64,000 nt of DNA from Mucilaginibacter xinganensis. GTDB taxonomy: Bacteria > Bacteroidota > Bacteroidia > Sphingobacteriales > Sphingobacteriaceae. The notes beneath the pieces were generated by a model that worked only from the letters and a program-made list of their open reading frames with translations, was not told the DNA's origin and made no database searches. The DNA lies in assembly GCF_002257585.1 (NCBI RefSeq), contig NZ_CP022743.1, positions 3,038,001 to 3,102,000 of the forward strand. The letters are read 5' to 3'. Positions 27,181-35,380 of the stretch are shown piece by piece (the stretch's first letter is position 1; each line of letters begins with the position of its first letter). Position numbers and translations under genes: made by a program.

Positions 27181-27951
27181 ATGGATTTACTGGTAAAAGC
27201 ACGCGAATATTTAAATCAAACAGGAAGCATTGCCAGGTTTGCAGGCAATTTTTTTTCTGAGGGCTTTAAGCCGCGCTATGAAATTAAAGAGCTGTTGGCA
27301 CAATGCTACCTTATAGGTTATAAATCGTTCCCACTGGTAGGGCTAACGGGTTTTATAATGGGGCTGGTACTAACCATGCAGCTGCGCCCCTCGCTTGAGC
27401 ATTACGGTGTAGATTCAGAATTGCCGGTAATGGTAGGTATAGCTATTGTGCGTGAGATCGGTCCGGTTATAACCGCATTGATATTCGCCGGAAAAATAGG
27501 CAGCAGCATAGGGGCCGAACTGGGTTCTATGAAAGTTACTGAGCAAATTGACGCCATGGAGGTTGGGGGAACCAATCCGTTTAAATACCTGGTAGTTACC
27601 CGGGTACTTGCTACCACGCTGATGCTTCCCATCCTTACCATATTGGGCGATGCCGTTTCGTTATTCGGGGCGTATATCGGTGTTAACATCCGCTCGGTAA
27701 CCAGTTTTACTTTATTTTTTACAGAGGTATTCCACAGCCTTACTTATAGCGATTTTATCCCAGCATTTGTTAAAACCTTTTTCTTTGGCTTTGCAGTAGG
27801 TATTGTTGGCTGCTATAAAGGTTATAATTCAAGTAAAGGAACTCAGGGGGTGGGTATTTCTGCTAACTCCGCAGTAGTGCTGTCATCAATCCTTGTATTT
27901 GTAATTGATTTGCTGGCGGTACAGCTAACTGATTTATTGGGGCTTAACTAA
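27181..27951 (+). CDS. mlaE: MlaE-type ABC transporter permease
   Basis: A 256-residue inner-membrane permease with about five transmembrane helices. The MlaE-family core is clear: G-L-T-G-F-I-M-G-L-V-L-T-M-Q, R-E-I-G-P-V-I-T-A-L-I-F-A-G-K-I-G-S-S-I-G-A-E-L-G-S-M-K with E-Q-I-D-A following. It should form the membrane part of an MCE-type phospholipid transporter with the following two genes. ATG comes directly after the nuclease stop codon; mlaF begins 6 nt downstream. Confidence 0.92.
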   Translation: MDLLVKAREYLNQTGSIARFAGNFFSEGFKPRYEIKELLAQCYLIGYKSFPLVGLTGFIMGLVLTMQLRPSLEHYGVDSELPVMVGIAIVREIGPVITALIFAGKIGSSIGAELGSMKVTEQIDAMEVGGTNPFKYLVVTRVLATTLMLPILTILGDAVSLFGAYIGVNIRSVTSFTLFFTEVFHSLTYSDFIPAFVKTFFFGFAVGIVGCYKGYNSSKGTQGVGISANSAVVLSSILVFVIDLLAVQLTDLLGLN

Positions 27952-27957
27952 AGTACT

Positions 27958-28737
27958 ATGACAACTGCAGCCGATAAATCAAATAGCAATCGTAACGACA
28001 GTCCGAATAACGGGCAGGTTATAGTAATTGAAAATTTATGCAAAGCATTCGGTAAAAATGTAGTGCTTAATGGCTTTAATCTCACTATAAATAAAGGTGA
28101 AAACGTTGTTGTGTTAGGTAAATCCGGTTCCGGAAAATCGGTATTGATAAAATGCCTCATCGGCCTATTGAAACCCGACAGCGGCAAAATACTTGTTTTT
28201 GGAGATGATGTTGTTGAGTTAAATCATGATGATTTGGATAAGTTACGAACCAAAATTGGTTTCCTTTTTCAAAGCAATGCATTGTATGATTCAATGACCG
28301 TGCGTGAGAACCTTGAATTTTCACTCCGTAGGCACTCCATAGATGTTTCGCAGCAAGAGGTTGACAGGCTTGTTAAAGAAACCCTGGAGAATGTGAATTT
28401 ACCGCACACCATTGATATGATGCCCGCTGAACTATCAGGGGGAATGGCTAAGCGTATAGCGTTGGCACGAACCATGATTTTAAAGCCCGAAATTGTTTTA
28501 TACGATGAACCAACTACAGGACTTGACCCTGTTACAGCACGTGAAATTGATAAGCTGATAGTTAAACTGCAACATAAATATCACGCCTCATCTATCATTA
28601 TTTCGCATGATATGAATTGTGTAAAAAATACAGCTGACCGGGTGGTATTATTGCTGGATGGAAAATGCTATCTACAGGGAACTTATGAAGAGTTTGAGAA
28701 CTCAACTGATGAAAATATAAAACAATTTTTTGAATGA
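27958..28737 (+). CDS. mlaF: MlaF-type ABC transporter ATP-binding protein
   Basis: A 259-residue ABC ATPase. Walker A is G-K-S-G-S-G-K-S, the signature is L-S-G-G-M-A-K-R, Walker B is I-V-L-Y-D-E-P-T-T-G-L-D-P, and the switch histidine is in I-S-H-D-M. The L-S-G-G-M-A-K-R-x-A-L-A-R form is typical of MlaF. It powers phospholipid movement between inner membrane and periplasm with MlaE and MlaD. The stop codon lies just before the MlaD start. Confidence 0.93.
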   Translation: MTTAADKSNSNRNDSPNNGQVIVIENLCKAFGKNVVLNGFNLTINKGENVVVLGKSGSGKSVLIKCLIGLLKPDSGKILVFGDDVVELNHDDLDKLRTKIGFLFQSNALYDSMTVRENLEFSLRRHSIDVSQQEVDRLVKETLENVNLPHTIDMMPAELSGGMAKRIALARTMILKPEIVLYDEPTTGLDPVTAREIDKLIVKLQHKYHASSIIISHDMNCVKNTADRVVLLLDGKCYLQGTYEEFENSTDENIKQFFE

Positions 28738-28744
28738 TATTGTA

Positions 28745-29767
28745 ATGGCAAAACAGGGAGAAAATAATATAAAACTAGGCACATTTGTGTTAACAGGGCT
28801 GATTGCCTTGATATTTGCCTTCTATATGATTGGTAAGAACCGTAACATGTTTGGCTCCAATTTTGAACTGAAGACTAATTTCTCAAACCTTAACGGATTA
28901 ATAGAAGGTAACAATGTTCTTTTCGCAGGCATACAGGCCGGAACTGTGAAGAAAATAACTATTGTTAGCGACTCATCAATTGAAGTATTAATGCTGATTG
29001 ACAATAAAGTAAAACCTTTTATTCATAAAAATGCAATTGCATCAATAGGTACTGAAGGATTGATGGGCGATAAAGTTATCAATATTTCTCCTTCAAAAGT
29101 ATCGGCCCCTTTTGTCGATGAAGGAGATCAGCTTGCGCACCGGGAAGTAGTAAATACGGATGAAATGTTGCAGACACTATCAAAAACCAACACCAACATT
29201 GCTAGTATCTCTGAAGCATTAAAGGGAACTGTTTTAAGCATCAATAACAGTAAAATTTTAGCGCTGTTTAATGATGAGGAATTAGAGAGAAATATAAGAT
29301 CAACCCTAAAAAACATTAGCAAAGCCAGTGCTAACGCAAATGAACTTACAGGCGGGCTTAACGACCTGATCAGCCAGACAAAGCATGGAAAAGGAGCCGC
29401 TGGCGTTTTATTAAGTGACACTGGGTTTGCCGCCAATCTGAACACAGCCATGGTGAAAATCAAATCAGCCAGCGACAATGCAAATAACTTTACCCTACAG
29501 CTTAACAGCATGTTAAAAGGGGTAAAAGGAGACCTGGAGGGCGGAAAAGGAACCCTGCATTTTTTATTAAAGGACAGCACACTCGCAAAAAATCTAAGCA
29601 AAAGCATGGACAATGTACAAAAAGGTACGGATGCCTTTGCCCAGGATATGGAGGCGCTAAAACATAATTTTTTATTGCGCGGCTATTTTAAAAACCTGGA
29701 GAAACAGCGTTTGAAAGAAAAAAATAAGAACAATGTACCGGCAACAACAACCAATCCAGGGCAATAA
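28745..29767 (+). CDS. mlaD: MCE-domain (MlaD-like) lipid-binding protein
   Basis: A 340-residue protein with one N-terminal membrane helix (about residues 12-30) and an MCE domain (L-K-T-N-F-S-N-L-N-G-L-x-x-G-N-N-V-x-x-A-G-I-x-x-G-T-V). A long, mostly helical C-terminal region with N-A-N-E-L/N-A-N-N-F repeats follows. MCE proteins form hexameric periplasmic lipid channels on the MlaEF core. ATG at 28745 is chosen, 7 nt after the mlaF stop; the upstream TTG at 28730 would overlap mlaF. It converges on the receiver gene. Confidence 0.88.
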   Translation: MAKQGENNIKLGTFVLTGLIALIFAFYMIGKNRNMFGSNFELKTNFSNLNGLIEGNNVLFAGIQAGTVKKITIVSDSSIEVLMLIDNKVKPFIHKNAIASIGTEGLMGDKVINISPSKVSAPFVDEGDQLAHREVVNTDEMLQTLSKTNTNIASISEALKGTVLSINNSKILALFNDEELERNIRSTLKNISKASANANELTGGLNDLISQTKHGKGAAGVLLSDTGFAANLNTAMVKIKSASDNANNFTLQLNSMLKGVKGDLEGGKGTLHFLLKDSTLAKNLSKSMDNVQKGTDAFAQDMEALKHNFLLRGYFKNLEKQRLKEKNKNNVPATTTNPGQ

Positions 29768-29789
29768 ATACTGATGATTTTGTGAACTA

Positions 29790-30158
29790 CTATTGGTGTA
29801 AATATTTTTCAATACAAATCATCAGTTCTTTTTCATCAAAGGGTTTCACCAGGTAGCTATCAATACCATGAAATGCCGCCTTTTGTTTGTCGGTTTGTTC
29901 GGATTTTGCCGTAGTAAATATAAAAGGGATCCGTCTGGTGCGGTCGTTTTTTTTTAATGCGTCAAACACTTCATAACCATCCATCCCCGGCATTACTATG
30001 TCGCAAATTACCAGGTCCGGTAAATGTTTTTCCGCCAAATTCAGTCCGCTGCTGCCACAATCTGCGGCGATAATGCAAAAGCCTTCCAGCCCTAGCAACT
30101 CAGCAGTATTTTCCCTTATATCGTCATTATCTTCAATTAAGAGAATAGTTTTTTGCAT
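29790..30158 (-). CDS. Stand-alone response regulator receiver domain (CheY-like)
   Basis: A single 122-residue receiver domain without an output domain. Acidic pocket residues lie in I-E-D-N-D-D near the start, the phosphorylated aspartate is Asp53 (V-I-C-D-I-V-M-P-G-M-D-G), then T-T-A-K, and the conserved lysine is in V-K-P-F-D. Such proteins act as phosphorelay intermediates or by binding partners. The hybrid-free PAS kinase at 33962 in the same island is a plausible but unproven partner. It has its own upstream region in the 402-nt divergent gap with the BON gene. Confidence 0.9.
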   Translation of the reverse strand: MQKTILLIEDNDDIRENTAELLGLEGFCIIAADCGSSGLNLAEKHLPDLVICDIVMPGMDGYEVFDALKKNDRTRRIPFIFTTAKSEQTDKQKAAFHGIDSYLVKPFDEKELMICIEKYLHQ

Positions 30159-30560
30159 GGTCCATGGTATTTGATATTAGTTAGGTAAGAGTTAGAATAG
30201 CACGAGAGAAGTTTGTAGAGAATAAAGAAGTAACGCTTTTTAAACTAAGAAGGGATTAATCAAATTTAATACTAATTTTTTAATTAATAAACAAATACAA
30301 TACATTCCTATTACTATTATATACAATCTAATTTCCTAATCAACAATAACTTATATCAAATATTTCATTATAAAAAAGTATTCTTCTCATCCCATGCCCG
30401 GGGTAATATTTCAGTTTATATAATGCACAAAAAAAATAGCGTCCACAATATCCGGCAACTACTTTTAGTGCTTAATATCAATTAGTTAAATGACCGCAAT
30501 CATTTAATTACAGGAGCATAAAAAGAATATTTGTTTAATAAATCATTGAATTTTTTTGCT
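30159..30560. other. AT-rich divergent intergenic region
   Basis: A 402-nt gap between the receiver gene (minus) and the BON gene (plus). It is very AT-rich. Apart from the palindrome and -7-like box described at 30486 I see no ORF with coding character, no RNA gene and no terminator. Confidence 0.6.
30486..30533 (+). promoter_or_regulatory. CRP/FNR-type palindrome and -7-like box before the BON gene
   Basis: A perfect 8-bp inverted repeat TTAAATGA-N6-TCATTTAA (30486-30507) contains TGA-CCGCAA-TCA. AATATTTG, a 7-of-8 match to TAnnTTTG, begins at 30526, 29.5 bp from the palindrome centre. The ATG is 27 nt beyond the box. Confidence 0.55.
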
Positions 30561-31214
30561 ATGAAAACTGATTCAGAAATCCAAAAAGATGTGATGGATG
30601 AGCTTAGATGGGAGCCTATCCTGAACGCAAGTGAAATTGGTGTAGCCGTAAAAAATGGCGTAGTAACATTAAATGGATGTGTTAACAGCTATGGTAAGAA
30701 ACTCGCTGCAGAAAATGCAACCTGGCGGGTTAAAGGTGTAAAAGCAGTTGCTGAAGAACTCGTGGTTAAATTTACTGATACTACGCTTACCGATGCCGAA
30801 ATTGCCGGCAATATTGTTAATACGCTTAAATGGCATACAGCTATCCCTGATCAAAATATTAAAGTAAAAGTTACTGATGGATGGGTATATCTTGAAGGCG
30901 AGGTTGACTGGCACTTCCAAAGAGACTCGGCAACTGGTGCTATCAAGTATTTGAAAGGCGTTAAAGGCGTAAGTAATTTAATTTTAATTAAACCAAGGGT
31001 TAACACAGCTATAATTAAAGAGAGCATAAAGCAAGCCCTGGAACGCAGCGCCGATTTTGAGGCAGGCAACATACAAGTTGATACTGTTGGTGACAAAGTA
31101 ATTTTAAGTGGCTCAACAAGATCAAGAATAGAGAAAAACGCCATTGAAAGGGCAGCATGGTCGGCTCCGGGAGTAACGGCTGTTGAAGATCAGCTAATAA
31201 TTGACTACAACTAA
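30561..31214 (+). CDS. Protein with three BON domains (OsmY-like, no signal peptide)
   Basis: A 217-residue protein of three consecutive BON repeats (about 3-70, 78-145, 150-217). Each shows the I-x-x-x-V-x-x-x-L pattern, a V-x-V-x-x-G-x-V-x-L-x-G strand pair and a helix ending in V-K-G-V. BON domains bind phospholipids or pack against membranes; OsmY is the osmotic-stress example. No export signal is visible, so a cytosolic or membrane-associated location is likely. ATG at 30561 is chosen over TTG at 30531. It lies 72 nt before a UspA gene and probably forms an operon with it. Confidence 0.85.
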   Translation: MKTDSEIQKDVMDELRWEPILNASEIGVAVKNGVVTLNGCVNSYGKKLAAENATWRVKGVKAVAEELVVKFTDTTLTDAEIAGNIVNTLKWHTAIPDQNIKVKVTDGWVYLEGEVDWHFQRDSATGAIKYLKGVKGVSNLILIKPRVNTAIIKESIKQALERSADFEAGNIQVDTVGDKVILSGSTRSRIEKNAIERAAWSAPGVTAVEDQLIIDYN

Positions 31215-31286
31215 CAATAAACCTCCAGCATCAAGAGGCAAATTACCGTTTGACGTTCATGATATAATCAAGCTAACAACCAAACT

Positions 31287-32138
31287 ATGAAAACCATTCT
31301 TGTACCCACCGACTTTTCAACCAACGCCAGCTACGCGGCAACTACCGCCTTAATACTTAGCGAAAAACTTCACGCAAATCTTTTATTATACAATACATAT
31401 ATTGATTATCCTAACATTGATTCTTACGCAGGCGGGTCATGGATTGTTGAAGAGTTTGTAAAGAAACAAAATCACAGTAAAGATAACCTTGCTTTGCTTG
31501 TTGAAAACCTGGAGGCGCTTTCCGAAAATTTGGATCCGGAAGATAAAAAACCAACTATAAACTGGCAGTCGGGCGACAACGATCTATGGCTGGGGATTGC
31601 AGAGATTACCCATCAAAAAAGCATTGAAATGATTGTGATGGGGTCCCGTTCAAACAAACCGGATGATTTTTTACTGGGACATGATACAAATTCAGTAATT
31701 GAACATGCAACCTGCCCGGTATTAATTGTACCGTCAAAAACAAACCCCAAAGAAATTGATAAAGTGACCTTTGCTACTGATTTTAATGATGTTGATATAA
31801 AAGCAATGGACTACCTGGTTAAACTTGCAAAACTGTTTAACTATAAAATTGAGATAGCACATGTTGTTGAACCAGGAATTAAAGATGCTGAAGAAACAGA
31901 AAAACAAATGCATTTCGTTCAGCACGTAGCAAGGTCCAGGTACACGGCAATTTCTTATATCGAAGTCCGCGGAAAAGATGTTGCATCCAGGTTGAACCAC
32001 CTGTGCAAACAAAACCAAACCGGCCTGTTAGCAATGGTTCATAATAAACGCTCATTTTTTGGCAGGCTGTTTACACATAGCGAAACCAGGAAAGAATTGG
32101 CGGATCAGAAAATCCCGCTATTGGTTTTTCCGGCGTAA
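31287..32138 (+). CDS. Universal stress protein, tandem UspA domains
   Basis: A 283-residue protein with two UspA domains. The first has K-T-I-L-V-P-T-D-F-S and the ATP-binding pattern G-S-R-S-N followed by L-G-H-D-T-N-S-V-I and C-P-V-L-I-V-P-S, so nucleotide binding is likely. The second has V-T-F-A-T-D-F-N-D-V-D and ends I-P-L-L-V-F-P. The gene follows the BON gene by 72 nt, so the upstream CRP/FNR-like site may control both. A weak imperfect hairpin at 32179-32197 lies downstream, and nothing else is visible in the gap to 32280. Confidence 0.9.
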   Translation: MKTILVPTDFSTNASYAATTALILSEKLHANLLLYNTYIDYPNIDSYAGGSWIVEEFVKKQNHSKDNLALLVENLEALSENLDPEDKKPTINWQSGDNDLWLGIAEITHQKSIEMIVMGSRSNKPDDFLLGHDTNSVIEHATCPVLIVPSKTNPKEIDKVTFATDFNDVDIKAMDYLVKLAKLFNYKIEIAHVVEPGIKDAEETEKQMHFVQHVARSRYTAISYIEVRGKDVASRLNHLCKQNQTGLLAMVHNKRSFFGRLFTHSETRKELADQKIPLLVFPA

Positions 32139-32280
32139 TTTGATAAGTAATACCAATGTTTTAGAAATTGAATAACAGCAGACGGAAAGTCCGCCTGAAA
32201 TGTCAAAACGATAGCGGCATTTGCAATGACTGTTGAAAAAAACAGATCATAGCAAAGAACAATGCTCATCTGGCATTTTA

Positions 32281-32442
32281 TTAAAATTTAACGCCTCTTT
32301 TTTTCATCTCGTCCGCCAGCTTTCCTGTTATGGGCCTGCATGAACAGTTTTTTTGGTGTTCCAGGTGCCATGCAACCCGTTGTTCAAAAGTTGGGTTTGA
32401 AGGCATGGGATGTTTTAAGTGCCATTCTTTGTTTATTTTCAT
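32281..32442 (-). CDS. Small conserved-looking protein, 53 residues
   Basis: A complete short reading frame on the minus strand, beginning MKINKEWHLKHPMP and ending MKKRGVKF. It is strongly basic and His-rich, with a Trp-His-Leu pair repeated (W-H-L-K-H near the start, W-H-L-E-H in the middle) and a C-S-C-R motif. This composition is unlike an antisense shadow, and no gene lies on the other strand. It follows the UspA gene at 32485 by 42 nt on the same strand. The two cysteines and several histidines could bind a metal (inference). I recall similar short frames in related Bacteroidota but cannot verify it here. Confidence 0.6.
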   Translation of the reverse strand: MKINKEWHLKHPMPSNPTFEQRVAWHLEHQKNCSCRPITGKLADEMKKRGVKF

Positions 32443-32484
32443 ACCGTAATATCTTTAAAAAAAGGTTTATAACGGATTAGTTTT

Positions 32485-33342
32485 TTAGTGGGAGGGCATC
32501 ACCAGCAAAGGTATTTTAATGTGGCCTGCCATTTTTTGAGTATGGCTGCCGTTTATCAACCCTTCGAAGAAACTATGCTTCCGGTGCATCATCGCTAAAA
32601 CATCAATATGGCCATGTTCGCATAACCAATCAAGCGCGCCGTCCGGTTTTTCGGCTAATACAACCCGGTAATGGAGATGCGGGTAATTAGCCTTCTCCGA
32701 AATTTCAGAAAGAAAACTGCCCAACCATTTTTCAAATACAGGAGTATGTTTTTTTTCATCATGAATATGTGTAACCAGCACCTGGGCGTTTAGCGGCCTG
32801 ATCAGGTTTATCAATTCATAAATGGCCTGCATTTCCTTTTCGGGGTCTTTAAAATCTGTAGCAAAAGCCACTTTTTTTATGGGAGTGATAGTAGTTGATG
32901 CCGGTACCAGCAACAAAGGGCGGGTTGTATCGTCAATTAAACGGCGGGTATGGTTACCTATTAAAAACTGGCTTAACCCATTTATCAGGTGGGTACCTAC
33001 AACTATAAGTTTTATTTTATTTTTTTCAGCTATTGCATTTACAACGTCAGCAACAGCACCAACTTCGTTAACACAGCTAATATGTGGCTTAAAAACATGT
33101 TTGCTACCCGCCTGTTCCAACTGATTTTTAAGCAAAGTCAATTCATTCGCGTTATCTTTCAGCAGCTCATCGTATTCATATATCGGCCAGGTTACAAAAC
33201 CTGCATCAGGGACTTCGGCGGGGACAATAAACGAGTTGCATAAAATTAAATTTGCACCGAGGCTTGAAGCAAGCATATATCCGTAATTGGCGGCATGTTT
33301 AGCATTGGCCGAAAAATCAGTAGCTATCAGTAGGGTTTCCAT
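32485..33342 (-). CDS. Universal stress protein, tandem UspA domains
   Basis: A 285-residue protein: first UspA domain T-L-L-I-A-T-D-F-S to L-L-V-P-A, with G-T-H-L-I-N followed by I-G-N-H-T-R-R-L-I as the nucleotide-binding loop. The second domain runs from V-A-F-A-T-D-F-K-D-P to I-P-L-L-V-M-P. It lies 89 nt downstream of the Hsp20 gene on the same strand. An inverted repeat sits between them. The pairing of Hsp20 and UspA resembles dormancy or hypoxia regulons of other phyla. Confidence 0.9.
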   Translation of the reverse strand: METLLIATDFSANAKHAANYGYMLASSLGANLILCNSFIVPAEVPDAGFVTWPIYEYDELLKDNANELTLLKNQLEQAGSKHVFKPHISCVNEVGAVADVVNAIAEKNKIKLIVVGTHLINGLSQFLIGNHTRRLIDDTTRPLLLVPASTTITPIKKVAFATDFKDPEKEMQAIYELINLIRPLNAQVLVTHIHDEKKHTPVFEKWLGSFLSEISEKANYPHLHYRVVLAEKPDGALDWLCEHGHIDVLAMMHRKHSFFEGLINGSHTQKMAGHIKIPLLVMPSH

Positions 33343-33391
33343 GTGATTTAATTTATTATGCTAAATAGGATAGCAGGCTGCAGAATTTGAT

Positions 33392-33424
33392 TTAATATCC
33401 CGGCAAATAAAACCTGGATATTAA
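33392..33424 (-). repeat. Inverted repeat between the hsp20 and uspA genes
   Basis: A 9-bp perfect inverted repeat, TTAATATCC (33392-33400) with GGATATTAA (33416-33424), and a 15-nt loop. No T-run follows on the minus strand, so a terminator is unlikely. It may be a processing or attenuator stem between co-oriented genes. Confidence 0.4.
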
Positions 33425-33431
33425 CCGGGGA

Positions 33432-33869
33432 TCAGTCTATTTTTATTTCTCTATGTGCCGGTAAGTCCTTTCCCGACTTTTTCAATTCAACGCTCAATAA
33501 ACCATCACGATATTTTGCGTTAATATCATCTTCTTTTACATTCTCGGGCAGGTTAAATATCCTGGTGAATGAAGAGCGCGAAAATTCCCTGCGGGTGTAA
33601 TTTTCATTTTCTTTATTTTTTTCATAGATGGTTTCGGCACTTATGGTTAACACCCCGCCATCAGTGCTGATCTTAAAATCTTCTTTTTTAAAACCCGGCG
33701 CAGCAAGGTCTAATTGGTAATGGCCTTTCTTGTTAATAATATTAACGGCAGGCAATGTTTCACCATCGAAAAAGGGCTTATTAAAAAACTTGTCTGCATT
33801 CCAGAAATCTTCCATCATTGATCCTAATGATGGGAACCCCTTTTTTTTTGATTTTACTAAAGTTGACAT
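33432..33869 (-). CDS. Hsp20/alpha-crystallin small heat shock protein
   Basis: A 145-residue ATP-independent chaperone. The alpha-crystallin domain spans about residues 38-135, with P-A-V-N-I, L-D-L-A-A-P-G-F-K-K-E-D-F, a R-R-E-F-S-R-S-S-F-T-R-x-F-x-L-P strand and A-x-Y-x-D-G-L-L. The N-terminal arm has the usual F-F and the short C-terminal tail lacks a clear I-x-I. A TGTGA-N6-TCACT palindrome lies 85 nt upstream, between this gene and the histidine kinase. Confidence 0.93.
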   Translation of the reverse strand: MSTLVKSKKKGFPSLGSMMEDFWNADKFFNKPFFDGETLPAVNIINKKGHYQLDLAAPGFKKEDFKISTDGGVLTISAETIYEKNKENENYTRREFSRSSFTRIFNLPENVKEDDINAKYRDGLLSVELKKSGKDLPAHREIKID

Positions 33870-33946
33870 AGGAGTAATATTTTAAGTTTGTGATGTAAAA
33901 TTCAGCAGTAATACGCAACTAAACCATGATTCCGGTCAGTCAAATC

Positions 33947-33962
33947 TGTGATTTACGTCACT
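33947..33962 (-). promoter_or_regulatory. CRP/FNR-type site TGTGA-N6-TCACT upstream of hsp20
   Basis: TGTGA-TTTACG-TCACT, with the same arms as the site at 25233. It just overlaps the stop codon of the kinase gene. A weak -7-like box (TTTAGTTG, minus strand at 33923-33916) lies 31.5 bp downstream of its centre, near but not identical to the spacing elsewhere. Confidence 0.5.
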
Positions 33963-35179
33963 TAAATATCACCGGCATTATCCGGCAACAGCAAAGTATT
34001 TAAAGGAAAAATTACATTGAAATTGGTATAGCCTTCTTTACTTTCAAAAGTCACTTTGCCGTTCATTAGCTCAGCATATCGCTTTACAATATTTAATCCT
34101 AATCCGGTGCCCTGGATTTCACCCGTGTTGCCGGCCCTGAAAAAAACCTCAAACAGGTGATCCTGGTCTTCCCTGGGAATGCCGATACCATTATCCGTTA
34201 CAGAGATTCGACACATTTGATCATTTATTTCTGTTTCAACAGCAATTTTACCAAAGCTGCCGGAATATTTTATGGCATTTGATAACAGGTTGTAAATACA
34301 ATGTTTAAGCAGATTACTATCGAGTTTTATTTTAGTGGTTATACCGTTATGTACATAATTAATTACCTGGTGCGGATTAACCTGTGCCTTCATTTCCTGT
34401 ATAATGTCTGTCATCAACTCAACCATATTAACGTCTTTGTACTGAGGCTCCAATTGACCAATTTCAATTCTTTCTACCGACAGAAAATCATCTAAAATAG
34501 CCGTTAAATATTTTACCGCGTTTTTAATTTTGTTGATATGGCTGAATATTTTTGCTTTATTCAAACTATCAAAGTAGCGTTCAATCAGCGAAGCTGACAA
34601 TTGGATACTGCTGAGCGGCGTACGAAACTCATGTGATGCAATAGAAACAAACTGAGTTTTTAATTTATTAACCTCCTTTTCCTTCAACAATGAGGTATAA
34701 ACCTCCTCCTTTGCCTGTTCGAGGGTTTTAACTATATTGTTTAGAAAGCTAGTCCGCTCGTCAATAATTGCCTCAAGGCCGGCAGTATAGTGCTGCCTTT
34801 TTTCTTCGGCATCTTTTCTATGACTCAAATCGTGAATCACACCCGTGTACATAACCTTACCGTTATATTTCAACTCGCTTACAGCCAGCCGCATCGGGAA
34901 AGTTGATCCATCCTTTTTTTTACCAACCACTTCCCTGCCCTTCCCGATGATTTTAGCTCTCCCGGTACTTTCATAAAGTTCAATGTAATTTTGATGCAGG
35001 GCCCCATCTCTGCCTGGCATAAGTGCACTGATATTCTGGCCCTTTAAGTCGCTATTTGTGTAGCCGAACAAATTACAAGCGGAAGGGTTCGCCAATAACA
35101 CACACCCATTCCTTTCGATGATTATAATGCCATCAACAACATTTTCAATAACTGCTTTAAACAGCTCAATTTCTGGCAT
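33962..35179 (-). CDS. PAS-domain sensor histidine kinase
   Basis: A 405-residue soluble kinase. The PAS domain (about 5-125) has V-V-D-G-I-I-I-I, N-P-S-A-C-N-L-F-G-Y and F-P-M-R-L-A-V, followed by a coiled-coil linker. The HisKA domain has His183 in A-S-H-E-F-R-T-P-L. The ATPase has N-L-L-S-N-A-I-K-Y-S, D-N-G-I-G-I-P and G-T-G-L-G-L. No membrane segment, so it senses an internal signal; FixL-like PAS proteins are related, but no heme histidine can be assigned by eye. No response regulator is adjacent; the lone receiver at 29790 is the nearest. Confidence 0.92.
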   Translation of the reverse strand: MPEIELFKAVIENVVDGIIIIERNGCVLLANPSACNLFGYTNSDLKGQNISALMPGRDGALHQNYIELYESTGRAKIIGKGREVVGKKKDGSTFPMRLAVSELKYNGKVMYTGVIHDLSHRKDAEEKRQHYTAGLEAIIDERTSFLNNIVKTLEQAKEEVYTSLLKEKEVNKLKTQFVSIASHEFRTPLSSIQLSASLIERYFDSLNKAKIFSHINKIKNAVKYLTAILDDFLSVERIEIGQLEPQYKDVNMVELMTDIIQEMKAQVNPHQVINYVHNGITTKIKLDSNLLKHCIYNLLSNAIKYSGSFGKIAVETEINDQMCRISVTDNGIGIPREDQDHLFEVFFRAGNTGEIQGTGLGLNIVKRYAELMNGKVTFESKEGYTNFNVIFPLNTLLLPDNAGDI

Positions 35180-35301
35180 AACAATACAGGCATTGTTTAA
35201 ATTGGAGATACAAAACGATAATTTTACCCGGAGATAAGCACCGTGGTTACAAAAATGTAATTAACAGGTGTAATTATAAATGACGATTGTTACTTATAAT
35301 C

Positions 35302-35315
35302 ATGACGAATGTCAT
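35302..35315 (-). promoter_or_regulatory. CRP/FNR-type palindrome upstream of the PAS kinase
   Basis: ATGA-CGAATG-TCAT (perfect ATGAC/GTCAT arms) lies 129 nt before the kinase start. No -7 box stands at the 29.5-bp spacing, so this site is less well supported than those of ppsA or the FMN protein. Confidence 0.4.
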
Positions 35316-35380
35316 AATCTAAAAAGGAAAGAAAAGTAAGGACTACCAGCAGGTAGTTAGTATATTTTGTTCAAAGTGTT

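Noticed and set aside
29128..29613. A 161-codon frame antisense to mlaD
   Set aside because: It is the opposite strand of a clear MCE gene, with Ser/Phe/Leu-rich composition typical of antisense frames.
31215..31286. TGA-TATAA-TCA in the gap before the UspA gene at 31287 considered as another CRP/FNR-type site
   Set aside because: Spacer is 5 bp instead of 6, and the gene is probably transcribed from the BON promoter.
32179..32197. Imperfect hairpin after the UspA gene at 31287
   Set aside because: One mismatch in 8 bp and no T-run on either strand; termination not supported.
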